Assembly: GCF_003713065.1 (NCBI RefSeq)
Contig: NZ_CP033433.1
Span: 496,001-560,000 of the forward strand
Length of the DNA stretch: 64,000 nt
Direction: 5' to 3'
Origin: Cohnella candidum
GTDB lineage: Bacteria > Bacillota > Bacilli > Paenibacillales > Paenibacillaceae
The notes under the pieces are model-generated. The model worked only from the letters and a program-made list of their open reading frames with translations. It searched no databases and was not told the DNA's origin. This document shows, piece by piece, positions 54,379 through 63,082 of this stretch (the stretch's first letter is position 1; every line of letters begins with the position of its first letter). The position numbers and the translations under genes were made by a program.

Positions 54379-55917
54379 ATGCCGTATTCAAATCCCGTAC
54401 TGCCCGGGTTTTATCCGGATCCGAGCATTTGCCGCGTCGGCTCCGACTATTATTTGGTGACGAGTTCGTTTCAGTTTTTTCCGGGCGTGCCGATCTTCCA
54501 CAGCCGGGACCTCGTCCATTGGCGCCAAATCGGCCACTGTCTGGAACGCGAAAGCCAGTTGGATTTGGAAGGCTGCAAAAGCTCGCTCGGCATTTTCGCT
54601 CCTACCATTCGGCATCACGACGGCAGATTCTATATGGTCACGACCAACACGAACGGTTTTCGGAATTTCTTCGTGTGGGCGGACAAGCCGGAAGGGCCAT
54701 GGTCGGAACCCGTATGGCTGGATTGGCCGGGAATCGATCCGTCCTTGTTTTTCGACGATGACGGACGCGTCTACTTGACCGGCACGGGCGGATTTTTGGG
54801 CAATGAGCCGCTCGGGATCTATCAGGCGGAGATCGAAATCGACACCGGCCGGCTCTTATCCGATCGGAAATTCATTTGGAGCGGGACCGGCGGGAAAGCG
54901 CCGGAAGGTCCCCATCTCTACAAAATCGAAGGCATCTATTACCTCCTGATCGCGGAAGGAGGAACCGAGTACGGCCACATGGTCACGATCGCCCGAAGCG
55001 ACAGTCCCTATGGCCCTTTTGAAATTTGTCCTGGCAATCCGATTTTGACGCATCGAAGTACGGACAGCCCCATTCAGGCTACGGGGCATGCCGATCTTGT
55101 AGAGACGGAGGACGGCAGCTGGTGGGCGGTTTTTCTCGGCATTCGACCGGCGCCCTTTATGTTCAGAGGTTTGCATCATCATTTGGGCCGGGAAACGTTT
55201 CTCGCACCGGTCTCTTGGTCTTCGGATGGCTGGCCGATGATTGGCGATGCCGGGAAAGCGGCGCTCACGATGGACGCCGAAACGCTGCCGCTGGGGCAAG
55301 CCGCCGTTCGCCCGCCGGCGAAAGACGATTTTGAAAATGGACAGTTGCCGTTCTATTGGAACTTTCTGAGGAATCCGGCGGAAGGGAGCTGGACCCTTGA
55401 TGACCGGCCCGGATGGCTGACGCTGTACGGTTCCGCGCCCTCCTTGGACGACGCAGGAGCGCCGGCTTTCGTCGGCAGGAGGCAGCAGCATTTTGATTGC
55501 GCCGTTTCCGCAAAGCTGTCGTTCGACCCAGTGAAAGACGGCGAGGAGGCCGGCCTCACGGTTTACCGGGATGAGAAGTTCCATTACGAAATCGCGCTGG
55601 CTCATCGAAACGGAACCCGGAAAGTTATTTTGCGTAGGCGGGTCGGCTCTTTATGGAAAGTGGAGCTGGAAGAGGATTACGACGCTTCGGAGATCGTGTT
55701 GGGCATTGAGGCAGACGCTTCCCGATATTCCTTCTACTTTGCAAGTCCGGGTGGGGAGCGAAAGACTTTCGGCTTCGGAGAATGTTCGTTTTTGTCCAGC
55801 GAAGTCGCCGGCGGGTTTACCGGGGTTTACTTCGCGATGTACGCAACCGGCAACGGGCAGCCTTGCTCTACATCCGCAGCTTTTGATTGGTTTGAATACA
55901 TTCCAACAAACGAATAA
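54379..55917 (+). CDS. GH43 beta-xylosidase/arabinofuranosidase-type enzyme
   Basis: This 512-residue two-domain protein has no signal peptide. The N-terminal propeller has NPVLPGFYPDPSICRVG (Asp14), the pKa modulator Asp in GIDPSLFFDD (about residue 128) and the acid Glu in APEGPHLYK (about residue 187). The C-terminal ~200 residues form a DUF1349-like/XynB beta-sandwich, the layout of the XynB-type GH43 subfamilies 11/12. ATG 54379 has GAGGAGGTG upstream. It probably hydrolyses xylo- or arabino-oligosaccharides inside the cell, in operon with the GH1 and esterase genes. Confidence 0.9.
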   Translation: MPYSNPVLPGFYPDPSICRVGSDYYLVTSSFQFFPGVPIFHSRDLVHWRQIGHCLERESQLDLEGCKSSLGIFAPTIRHHDGRFYMVTTNTNGFRNFFVWADKPEGPWSEPVWLDWPGIDPSLFFDDDGRVYLTGTGGFLGNEPLGIYQAEIEIDTGRLLSDRKFIWSGTGGKAPEGPHLYKIEGIYYLLIAEGGTEYGHMVTIARSDSPYGPFEICPGNPILTHRSTDSPIQATGHADLVETEDGSWWAVFLGIRPAPFMFRGLHHHLGRETFLAPVSWSSDGWPMIGDAGKAALTMDAETLPLGQAAVRPPAKDDFENGQLPFYWNFLRNPAEGSWTLDDRPGWLTLYGSAPSLDDAGAPAFVGRRQQHFDCAVSAKLSFDPVKDGEEAGLTVYRDEKFHYEIALAHRNGTRKVILRRRVGSLWKVELEEDYDASEIVLGIEADASRYSFYFASPGGERKTFGFGECSFLSSEVAGGFTGVYFAMYATGNGQPCSTSAAFDWFEYIPTNE

Positions 55918-55930
55918 GGAAGGTGCGCTT

Positions 55931-56842
55931 ATGCTGAGCGAAACGATCCAACTTTGGGACGGCCGTGTGGAAGTACGTGTACAAAGCTACATTTTGAATG
56001 ATTCCAAGGAGTTTCAATCCGGCGTCAAACGTCCGGCCGTCATCATCTGTCCGGGCGGAGCATATCTAGGAACGTCCGACCGGGAAGCGGAGCCCGTCGC
56101 CCTCAAATTCGCGTCAAAAGGATACCATGCGTTCGTTCTGCGATATACGACCTACTTCAAGGAATGGGTCACGGATTTCCGGAATCCGCCTCCGAGCAAC
56201 CCCTTGTCCGTCTATCCGCAGCCGTTGTTGGATCTTGGGCGTACGATCGCCATGATCAGGGAGAATGCGGAACAATGGAACATCGATTCCGATCGCATCG
56301 CGGTCGCCGGATTTTCCGCGGGCGGACATTTGGCGGCGAGTCTGGGCGTCCATTGGCATGAAAGCTGGTTGGGTGAAAGGTTGAACGTTGATAACACCCT
56401 GCTTAAGCCGAATGCACTCGTTTTGGGTTATGCACTGTTGGATTACGTGTTAATGCGGGAAGAAACGGCGAAGGGACCGAACGAAATGATGAGGGGATTG
56501 TTCGAAGTTTCAAATCGGGCCGTTTTCGGAAAACCGGATCCTTCGACGGAGGAATTGATCGAGAGAAGCCCCGCTTACCATGTCAACTCCAACACCCCGC
56601 CGACCTTCCTATGGCATACGGCGGAAGACGACGGCGTGTTTGCGCAGAATTCCCTCCATTTCGCAATCGAGCTTGCAAAAAACAAAATTCCTTACGAGCT
56701 CCACGTATTCGAGAAAGGGCCGCACGGCTTGTCCTTGAGCGACGAAACGACAGCCGCCATTCCCGAGCATCTCAATCCGCACGCCAAGGTTTGGTTCGAT
56801 ACGGCGATCAGTTGGTTGAGCACTCGGATGTCCGTTCAATGA
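55931..56842 (+). CDS. Alpha/beta hydrolase, acetyl-xylan esterase-like
   Basis: This 303-residue protein without a signal peptide has the oxyanion motif CPGGAYLG, nucleophile Ser129 in GFSAGG, the acid Asp near 233-234 in HTAEDD and His265 in GPHGLS. The combination PGGAY plus GFSAGGHLA is typical of intracellular carbohydrate esterases found beside xylosidases. ATG 55931 has AAGGAAGGTG upstream, 13 bases after the GH43 stop. It likely removes acetyl groups from imported oligosaccharides. Confidence 0.85.
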   Translation: MLSETIQLWDGRVEVRVQSYILNDSKEFQSGVKRPAVIICPGGAYLGTSDREAEPVALKFASKGYHAFVLRYTTYFKEWVTDFRNPPPSNPLSVYPQPLLDLGRTIAMIRENAEQWNIDSDRIAVAGFSAGGHLAASLGVHWHESWLGERLNVDNTLLKPNALVLGYALLDYVLMREETAKGPNEMMRGLFEVSNRAVFGKPDPSTEELIERSPAYHVNSNTPPTFLWHTAEDDGVFAQNSLHFAIELAKNKIPYELHVFEKGPHGLSLSDETTAAIPEHLNPHAKVWFDTAISWLSTRMSVQ

Positions 56843-56859
56843 GAAAAGGAGCTGGCGAC

Positions 56860-58551
56860 GTGAATTTATTTTCCAACCAACGAGTCAAAGGGTTTTTGAA
56901 AACAAATGGCAGAATCCTGGTCAACGGCGACGGAGAGGAAATCCTGCTTCGGGGCTGGGGCGCTGGCAGCTGGAATAACCCGGAGGGTTTTATGATCGGC
57001 GGGCCGCCGCTCAATTTTCTTGCCGCGAAATCCGGCCATCATAGGGCGGCGCCGATGGACAGAGGCCGCACGATGAACCAAACGATCATCGAGATGTGCG
57101 GCCCGGAATATGCCGAGCGCTTCTGGTCCCAGTGGTTTCGCAACCATTTGGGCGAGAGGGATATTCAGGCCATGGCCGGGTACGGGTATAACTCCGTTCG
57201 CCTGCCCATCAGCGCGCGGACGTTCCTGTACGAGGAGCCGGGTTACCGATATAACGAGGATTCGTTCCAAATGCTGGACGAAATTCTCGGCTATTGCGAA
57301 AAGCATAAGGTCTACGCGATTTTGGACATGCACGGCGCGCCCGGCGGGCAGTCGGGTTTGTCCTGCGACGACGGGATCGACAACATTCCCCATATGTTCC
57401 TGGAGGAGGAGAATCGGGAGCGCGCGATCGCGCTGTGGGAGGAGTTCGCGAGGCGGTATAAGGATCGTTGGATCGTCGCCGCTTATGAGCTGTTGAACGA
57501 GCCCATTTCGACGCCGCGCTGGGATCACCTGATTCCCGAGCTGCTCAGATTTTACGACGAGTGCATCGCGCGAATCCGGAAAATCGATAAGCAGCACGCG
57601 ATCGTCCTGGGCGGGAACCGGTTCAACTGGGCGGTGGATCTGTTCAATAAGAACTTCGATCCTGAATGCTCGAATTGGTTCATCGCGTTCCATCGGTACG
57701 GAGGTTCGCCGGAACCGAAAACGATCCACCAGTATGTCAGTAAGAGCGTCGAACTGAACGTCCCGATGTGGATGGGAGAAGGGGGCGGCAGTCCCGAGTG
57801 GATTTCTACGTTCGCGGAGCTGGCGGCGGAATACCATATCGGAACCAATCTCTGGGCATGGAAAGCGGCGGAAGGCGACTTCCACAGTCCTTGCGCGTAT
57901 AAATTGCCCGAGGATTGGCAGTTGGTGCGCGATTACTACAATGGAGGAGCCAAGCCCGGATACGAAAAAAGCCGCGGGATTTGGGACGAGGTGCTGGAGA
58001 ACATCAAGTTCGAGAACTGCGTGATCGATCATGCCGTGCATGACTTCTATAACCGCCGCCCTTCGTCTACGCTGCCGGCCGTTTCGTACAACGCGGTTCC
58101 GGGCCGCGGGGAATCTTTTTCCGGCCGTCATTTGTACTCCAACCCGTACGATATCCGGCTCGCGGACGAGATGAAGATCGTCTACGATCCGGATAAACAA
58201 GCGCCGGATAAGAGCCCGCAAGGCGTTATCTTCGGCGAGAAACACGTGATGGATCCCGAAGGGCTGGATTGGGCGAACGTAAGCCTGGAGCTTAGGCAAG
58301 GAGAGTTTGCGACGTATACCGTTCGGAACGTAAACGAGGGGTGCAAGCTCAAGTTGGAGTATTACGCGGCGGGAGCTGCCAAGCTCGTGGCGGAAACGGA
58401 TGGGGCAACCATCGGAACATTGGCGGTAACGGCGGCGGAATTCGGGAAACAGACGGCGGAGATCGGAACGATCCCGACAGCCGAAGCGGTGACGATCAAG
58501 CTTTCCGTTGCTCAGGGCACCGTCATCCTGAAGAGACTCATTTTCGAGTAA
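56860..58551 (+). CDS. GH5-type glycosidase with C-terminal beta domain
   Basis: This 563-residue protein without a signal peptide begins as GH5 enzymes do (GFLKTNGRILVNGDGEEILL, RGWGAGSWNN). The acid/base is Glu214 in LLNEP and the nucleophile is Glu307 in WMGEGGG. The C-terminal ~140 residues are a CBM-like beta domain (VSLELRQGEFATYTV to VILKRLIFE). It starts at GTG 56860 with AAAAGGAG eight bases upstream; the frame continues to 56611 but that part lies within the esterase gene and is rejected. Such cytoplasmic GH5 enzymes may act as exo-glycosidases; the substrate is not determined. Confidence 0.83.
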   Translation: MNLFSNQRVKGFLKTNGRILVNGDGEEILLRGWGAGSWNNPEGFMIGGPPLNFLAAKSGHHRAAPMDRGRTMNQTIIEMCGPEYAERFWSQWFRNHLGERDIQAMAGYGYNSVRLPISARTFLYEEPGYRYNEDSFQMLDEILGYCEKHKVYAILDMHGAPGGQSGLSCDDGIDNIPHMFLEEENRERAIALWEEFARRYKDRWIVAAYELLNEPISTPRWDHLIPELLRFYDECIARIRKIDKQHAIVLGGNRFNWAVDLFNKNFDPECSNWFIAFHRYGGSPEPKTIHQYVSKSVELNVPMWMGEGGGSPEWISTFAELAAEYHIGTNLWAWKAAEGDFHSPCAYKLPEDWQLVRDYYNGGAKPGYEKSRGIWDEVLENIKFENCVIDHAVHDFYNRRPSSTLPAVSYNAVPGRGESFSGRHLYSNPYDIRLADEMKIVYDPDKQAPDKSPQGVIFGEKHVMDPEGLDWANVSLELRQGEFATYTVRNVNEGCKLKLEYYAAGAAKLVAETDGATIGTLAVTAAEFGKQTAEIGTIPTAEAVTIKLSVAQGTVILKRLIFE

Positions 58552-58569
58552 GAGGAGGAGAATCCCAAC

Positions 58570-60327
58570 ATGGCTTTCAACGCGAATACGAAAATCGGTA
58601 TCCTCATGAAGAACGAGGCGGCCGCCGAAATTTTGCTCCGGCATATCCCGGAAATACTCTTCAAAACGGCGCCTCACATCGCCTCTCTCATGAAGAGCGT
58701 AACGCTGGAGAAGTTTGAGCAATTCCATCGGGCAGAGCTGCAACGGCCGGATTGGCTCAACATCGTTCTTGCTGAACTGTCCCAGCTGCCGGCGGAGGCG
58801 CAAGCTCTTCAGGAGGAGCCGGAAATCATTCCGTCTCCTGACTACGAGCCTGCAAGCGTAGCCGCCGGCTCCGCCACCGTCACGGCGCCTTCGCAAGCCG
58901 AGCAATGGGGCATCTATGAAATCGAGCTGCAAGGTCCCAGCCACGGCAATCCTTTCACGGATGTGGTACTTGGCGCCGAGTTCCGCACGGGTGACCGCGC
59001 CGTTCGAATGGCAGGTTTTTATGACGGGGAAGGCGTTTATCGGATCCGTTTCATGCCGGACGTCCAGGGTGCATGGACGTTCCGGACGTACAGTTCGGCT
59101 CGCTCGTTGTACGGAATCGAGGGATCGTTCCTCAGCGTCGCGCCATCCGCAGGCAACCATGGTCCCGTCTGCGTGAAAAATACGTACCATTTTGCCCATG
59201 AAGACGGTACTCCCTACATCCCGGTAAGCACCACCTGTTATGCCTGGACGCATCAAGGGAATGAAATGGAAGAGCAGACGTTGGAAACGTTGAAAACTTC
59301 CCCGTTCAACAAGATGCGGATGTGCGTGTTCCCGAAGTCGTACCTGTTCAATTCGAACGAACCGGAATTCTACCCGTTTGAAGGCTCCCTGCAGGAAGGC
59401 TGGGACTACACCCGCTTCAACCCGGCTTTCTTCCGTCACCTGGAGAATCGGATCTCCGATCTTGGCAAGCTGGGAATCGAAGCGGATCTTATTCTATTCC
59501 ATCCTTATGACCGCTGGGGTTTCTCGGAAATGAGCCGCGCCGCGGACGACCGTTACCTGCGCTATATCGTTGCCCGCTTGTCCGCATACCGTAACGTATG
59601 GTGGTCGCTCGCCAACGAATACGACCTGATGTGGTCCAAGGAAGAGGACGACTGGGAGCGGTTCGCCGCAATCGTGACGGAGAACGACCCTGTCGGCCAC
59701 CTGATTTCGAACCACAACTGCTTCGCGTTCTATGATTTCTCGAAGCCATGGGTGACGCATTGCAGCATACAGCGCATCGATGTTTACAAAACGTCGGAGT
59801 TTACGAAAGAATGGCGCGACAAGTGGAAAAAGCCGATCGTCATCGACGAATGCGCTTATGAAGGCGACATCGACCAAGGCTGGGGCAACATCACGGGCGA
59901 GGAGATGACGCGCCGGTTCTGGGAAGGCGCCGTTCGCGGCGGCTACGTCGGGCACGGCGAGACTTACCTGAACCCGGAGGAAGTGCTGTGGTGGTCCAAA
60001 GGCGGCAAACTGACCGGTACCAGCCCGGAACGGATCGCCTTCCTGCGCCGAATCACGGAAGAAAGCCCGGGAGGCGTGTTGGAGCCTCTGACCTCGGAAT
60101 GGGACGTGCCTTGCGCCGGCATTCCCGACGAGTATTACTTGTACTATTTCGGCTTCACGCAGCCCGGTTTCCGCCATATCAACCGGACGCCGGGCATCCG
60201 TTACCAAGTCGAAGTGATCGATACGTGGAATATGACCGTAGAGAAGCTTGAAGGCCTGTACGAAGGAAGCTTCCGGATTGAATTGCCGGGCCGGCCGTAT
60301 ATGGCGCTGCGCATGACCCGGGCGTAG
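58570..60327 (+). CDS. DUF5060/DUF4038-type glycosidase-like protein with N-terminal helical module
   Basis: This 585-residue protein has a ~67-residue helical module (residues 7-73), a linker and an Ig-like DUF5060 domain (about 105-190). A TIM-barrel follows with Glu350 in WWSLANEYD and Glu427 in IVIDECAYEG as the likely catalytic pair, then a small C-terminal DUF5605-like beta domain. The barrel is of the DUF4038 type, which includes apiosidase (GH140) relatives. There is no signal peptide. AGGAGGAG precedes ATG 58570. The N-terminal module matches the C-terminal tails of both large GH78 proteins here. It is the last gene of the 51775-60327 battery. Confidence 0.82.
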   Translation: MAFNANTKIGILMKNEAAAEILLRHIPEILFKTAPHIASLMKSVTLEKFEQFHRAELQRPDWLNIVLAELSQLPAEAQALQEEPEIIPSPDYEPASVAAGSATVTAPSQAEQWGIYEIELQGPSHGNPFTDVVLGAEFRTGDRAVRMAGFYDGEGVYRIRFMPDVQGAWTFRTYSSARSLYGIEGSFLSVAPSAGNHGPVCVKNTYHFAHEDGTPYIPVSTTCYAWTHQGNEMEEQTLETLKTSPFNKMRMCVFPKSYLFNSNEPEFYPFEGSLQEGWDYTRFNPAFFRHLENRISDLGKLGIEADLILFHPYDRWGFSEMSRAADDRYLRYIVARLSAYRNVWWSLANEYDLMWSKEEDDWERFAAIVTENDPVGHLISNHNCFAFYDFSKPWVTHCSIQRIDVYKTSEFTKEWRDKWKKPIVIDECAYEGDIDQGWGNITGEEMTRRFWEGAVRGGYVGHGETYLNPEEVLWWSKGGKLTGTSPERIAFLRRITEESPGGVLEPLTSEWDVPCAGIPDEYYLYYFGFTQPGFRHINRTPGIRYQVEVIDTWNMTVEKLEGLYEGSFRIELPGRPYMALRMTRA

Positions 60328-60397
60328 GGGTAAATCCATAAGCAACGGCGATTTCTGAAATTCGGATTGTCTATTATCGCGAATGAAAAGGTTAGGG

Positions 60398-60422
60398 TAT
60401 GATGGACCTGTAAGCGCTGACA
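60398..60422 (+). promoter_or_regulatory. Promoter -10 and cre site upstream of the bicupin gene
   Basis: TATGAT (60398-60403) is followed by TGTAAGCGCTGACA (60409-60422), which fits the CcpA consensus TGWAARCGYTWNCW at 13 of 14 positions. A weak -35 (TTATCG, 60374) stands 18 bases before the -10. About 60 bases upstream, CATAAGCAACGGCGATTTCT (60337) nearly repeats a sequence at 45155. Confidence 0.5.
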
Positions 60423-60448
60423 ATAAAGCGTCATGGGAGAGTGTTACG

Positions 60449-61507
60449 GTGAGCACGCGAATCATCCAACAGTTGCCGGAAACGAAATCCTCTTATATGA
60501 TCCCTGCCGGAGAAGGCGATCGATATGTCTTCGGCACGCAAGTCGCCTCCATCATGGCCAACGCGCGCAGCATTGGTGACTCTCTCGAAATCGTACTTTT
60601 GTGCGGAGGTCGAGGAGACCACTTCCCGCTTCATTCGCATGAGCAGGCAAGCGAAGCGATATACGTGCTGGACGGAAAGCTGGAAGTCCAGATCGGCACG
60701 CAGAAACGTTTGCTCACGACGGGCGATTATGCCCACATCCCGGCGGGAATCCCGCATGCCTACAAGATGCTAGCCCATCGGACCCGATTCTACTCCGTGA
60801 CGATCGGCGGAGAAGTATCGGATTTCTATCGGAAAATCGGGGAGAGTTACGAGCGGCATGAACGGCCTCATTTGCCCCAGGACGCATTGACATCGGAAAA
60901 ATGGGGCGAAGCGGCGGAAGGGCTGGATATCCGTTTCGTCGACGTCAGCTCGGTAGCGGTGGAAATTCCGCTTGTCGATAACGGAACGGTTCCGGATCGG
61001 GTGGTCCCCTATATTCTCGAAAACGGCGACGGGGACCATACGCTGAGCGGAGACCAGGTGCATTCCTTCTTGTCCACGCAAGCCGCTACGGGCGGCGGAT
61101 ACATCGTGTTGATGTCGTCCGGCCCCAAAGGCCAGCCGATCGGGGAGCACTACCATGAAATCACGAACGAAACGTTCTTCTGCATTCAGGGGAGCATGAC
61201 CCTATGGGTCGACGGCGAAGAACTGTCGCTGCAACCCGGCGACTTTGTCTATGTGCCGGCAGGCGTGAAGCATAAATTCCGGATGGACTCGCATTACACG
61301 AAGTTCATGGGCGTGCTTACGCCGGGCAGCTTCGAAGGCTTTTTCCGCATTCTCGGTGATCCATACGCCTATCCGATTTTTCCGACGGAGCCGGCTCCGT
61401 ACCGTTTCGACCGAGTCATTCAAAGAATCGCCGAGCTGGATTTGAAAGTCACCGGCCGGCCGCCGGGCGTGCCGGGACCGGCAGACGGGAAGCACGAGAG
61501 CGCATGA
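60449..61507 (+). CDS. Bicupin, quercetin 2,3-dioxygenase-like
   Basis: This 352-residue protein has two cupin barrels. The first metal site is HFPLHSHEQASEAIYVLDG and the second is GEHYHEITNETFFCIQG, each with the His-x-His...Glu pattern. GTG 60449 has GGGAGAG upstream; the open frame back to 60383 starts before the predicted promoter and is rejected. Relatives cleave flavonols such as quercetin. Rhamnosidases elsewhere in the window release rhamnose from flavonoid glycosides as well as from polysaccharides, so such a role is conceivable. It overlaps the next gene by four bases. Confidence 0.82.
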   Translation: MSTRIIQQLPETKSSYMIPAGEGDRYVFGTQVASIMANARSIGDSLEIVLLCGGRGDHFPLHSHEQASEAIYVLDGKLEVQIGTQKRLLTTGDYAHIPAGIPHAYKMLAHRTRFYSVTIGGEVSDFYRKIGESYERHERPHLPQDALTSEKWGEAAEGLDIRFVDVSSVAVEIPLVDNGTVPDRVVPYILENGDGDHTLSGDQVHSFLSTQAATGGGYIVLMSSGPKGQPIGEHYHEITNETFFCIQGSMTLWVDGEELSLQPGDFVYVPAGVKHKFRMDSHYTKFMGVLTPGSFEGFFRILGDPYAYPIFPTEPAPYRFDRVIQRIAELDLKVTGRPPGVPGPADGKHESA

Positions 61508-62400
61508 GGAAAGTCGAGATGCTGGAAGGCCTTGTGTACTCCTCGCCCGGGGGACGGGCGCTTATCGCCGATCTATACTTGCCTCAGGGCTCTGAGGAGA
61601 CGGCGCCCGTCATCCTGTGGCTGCATGGCGGAGGCTGGCGCGTCGGCGACCGGAAGCTGGGGCCGGACTTATCCCGGTATTTCGCGGAGCGGGGTTTCGC
61701 CATGGCGAGCATCGATTACCGGCTGAGCGGGGAGGCGAAGTTTCCCGCGCAGATCGAGGACGTGCTGGCCGCGATAGACTGGCTTTGCCGGGTCGGCCCG
61801 GAGTACGGGATCGACGCCAAGCGGATCGGCCTGTGGGGCTCATCGGCCGGCGGCCACTTGGCCGCAATGGCCGGGGCATTGCGGCCTGCGGTGGTGCGCG
61901 CGGTCGCGGACGGCTACGGCCCCACCGATTTTCTGCAAATGGACGATCACCGGATAAGGGAGGAGAAAGCTTCCGATGATCCGGAATCCGTCCGCCTGCA
62001 CCCCGGGAATCGCAGCGCGGATCCGGACTCGCCGGAATCCCAGCTGCTGGGGGCGCCGATCGGAGAAGTACCGGAGAAGGTTCGGGAGGCGAATCCGATC
62101 ACCTTCGTGAAGCCAGACATGCCGCCATATCTGATTCTGCATGGATTGAGCGACCTGGCGGTTCCCTCTCACCAGAGCGAACTGTTGTTTACCGCGCTGG
62201 CTTCCGGCGGTAATGACGCTACGCTTGGATTGGTGCCGGGATTGGGGCATGGCTTCTTCAACCGGAACGATCTCGGACAGGACAAGGCGCTCCCTATGCA
62301 GGTCCGACATTCCTCTGGCCAAGTGCCGGAGTGGATGCCAGAGGGAGAGCCTCGGCTCTCCTTCGATTTCATTGAAGCGTTTTTCCGGTTTTACTTGTAA
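61504..62400 (+). CDS. Alpha/beta hydrolase (BD-FAE/esterase-like)
   Basis: This 298-residue protein has the oxyanion motif HGGGW (residues 41-45), nucleophile Ser114 in GSSAGG, an Asp in HGLSDLAVP and a His in GLGHGFF. It starts within the bicupin stop (ATGA) and is therefore co-translated with it. Depsides made by quercetin dioxygenases need an esterase to be split, which would explain the pairing; this is inference. An acetyl- or feruloyl-esterase acting on plant polysaccharide is the alternative. A terminator follows. Confidence 0.83.
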   Translation: MRKVEMLEGLVYSSPGGRALIADLYLPQGSEETAPVILWLHGGGWRVGDRKLGPDLSRYFAERGFAMASIDYRLSGEAKFPAQIEDVLAAIDWLCRVGPEYGIDAKRIGLWGSSAGGHLAAMAGALRPAVVRAVADGYGPTDFLQMDDHRIREEKASDDPESVRLHPGNRSADPDSPESQLLGAPIGEVPEKVREANPITFVKPDMPPYLILHGLSDLAVPSHQSELLFTALASGGNDATLGLVPGLGHGFFNRNDLGQDKALPMQVRHSSGQVPEWMPEGEPRLSFDFIEAFFRFYL

Positions 62401-62410
62401 GAGAGTTTGA

Positions 62411-62451
62411 GCCCGGGACGGCCATTCGCCGTTTGACCGGGCTTTTGTTTT
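62411..62451 (+). terminator. Terminator after the bicupin/esterase pair
   Basis: GCCCGG (62411-62416) pairs with CCGGGC (62437-62442), with an inner stem ACGGC (62418-62422) and GCCGT (62428-62432), followed by TTTTGTTTT. Confidence 0.88.
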
Positions 62452-62493
62452 GTCTGGTTGGGAAATCCAAACAAGCTACGGGAGAGAACGAAC

Positions 62494-63048
62494 ATGAGCG
62501 AAAGACTGGATATTGCGATAATAGTCGGCAGTTTGAGAGCGCGGTCCTACAACCGCTGCTTTGCGGAGTTTATCCGCAGCCGGTATGCATCCTCTTATCG
62601 GGCGGAATTCGCCGATATCGGGGTTCTGCCCCACTACAACCAAGACAACGAGTTGGACCCGGGGCCGGAAGTCGCCGCTTTCAAGCGGCAAATCGCGGTA
62701 GCAGACGGCGTTGTCATCGTCACTCCGGAATTCAACTGGTCGATCCCCGGCGTGCTGAAAAACGCGATCGACTGGCTCTCCCGAGTGGACAAAGCGCTGA
62801 TCGGCAAGCCGGTGATGGTCGCGGGCGTATCGGGGGGAAGTCGTGGCACGCTCCGGGCGCAGCTGCAGCTCAGGCAAATCCTTCAGAGCAACGGTGTCAA
62901 CGTGAAGCTGCTGCCCCCCGCCGGCAACGAAGTGTTGATCGGCGACGCGGCGCAGAAGTTCGACGAAACCGGTGCTCTCGTGGATCAAGAACTTATTGCC
63001 TACATGGACGGAGTCATGAAACGGTTTCAGGAGTGGATCCGCAGCTAA
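62494..63048 (+). CDS. NADPH-dependent FMN reductase
   Basis: This 184-residue flavodoxin-like protein has the FMN phosphate loop GSLRARSYNR (residues 12-21) and the family signature TPEFNWSIPGVLKNAIDWLS. ATG 62494 has GGGAGAG upstream. It lies outside the glycan battery, between a terminator and the next gene. It could supply reduced flavin to a monooxygenase or serve in quinone or azo reduction; the partner is not visible. Confidence 0.9.
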   Translation: MSERLDIAIIVGSLRARSYNRCFAEFIRSRYASSYRAEFADIGVLPHYNQDNELDPGPEVAAFKRQIAVADGVVIVTPEFNWSIPGVLKNAIDWLSRVDKALIGKPVMVAGVSGGSRGTLRAQLQLRQILQSNGVNVKLLPPAGNEVLIGDAAQKFDETGALVDQELIAYMDGVMKRFQEWIRS

Positions 63049-63082
63049 AGCAAAACATACCCAACCACAGGAGGCCCCGCCC

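Noticed and set aside
56866-59439. Long minus-strand open frame (857 codons) opposite the GH5 and DUF5060 genes
   Set aside because: It spans two well-supported plus-strand enzymes, its translation is Arg/Val-rich low-information sequence without domains, and such antisense frames are common in this G+C range.
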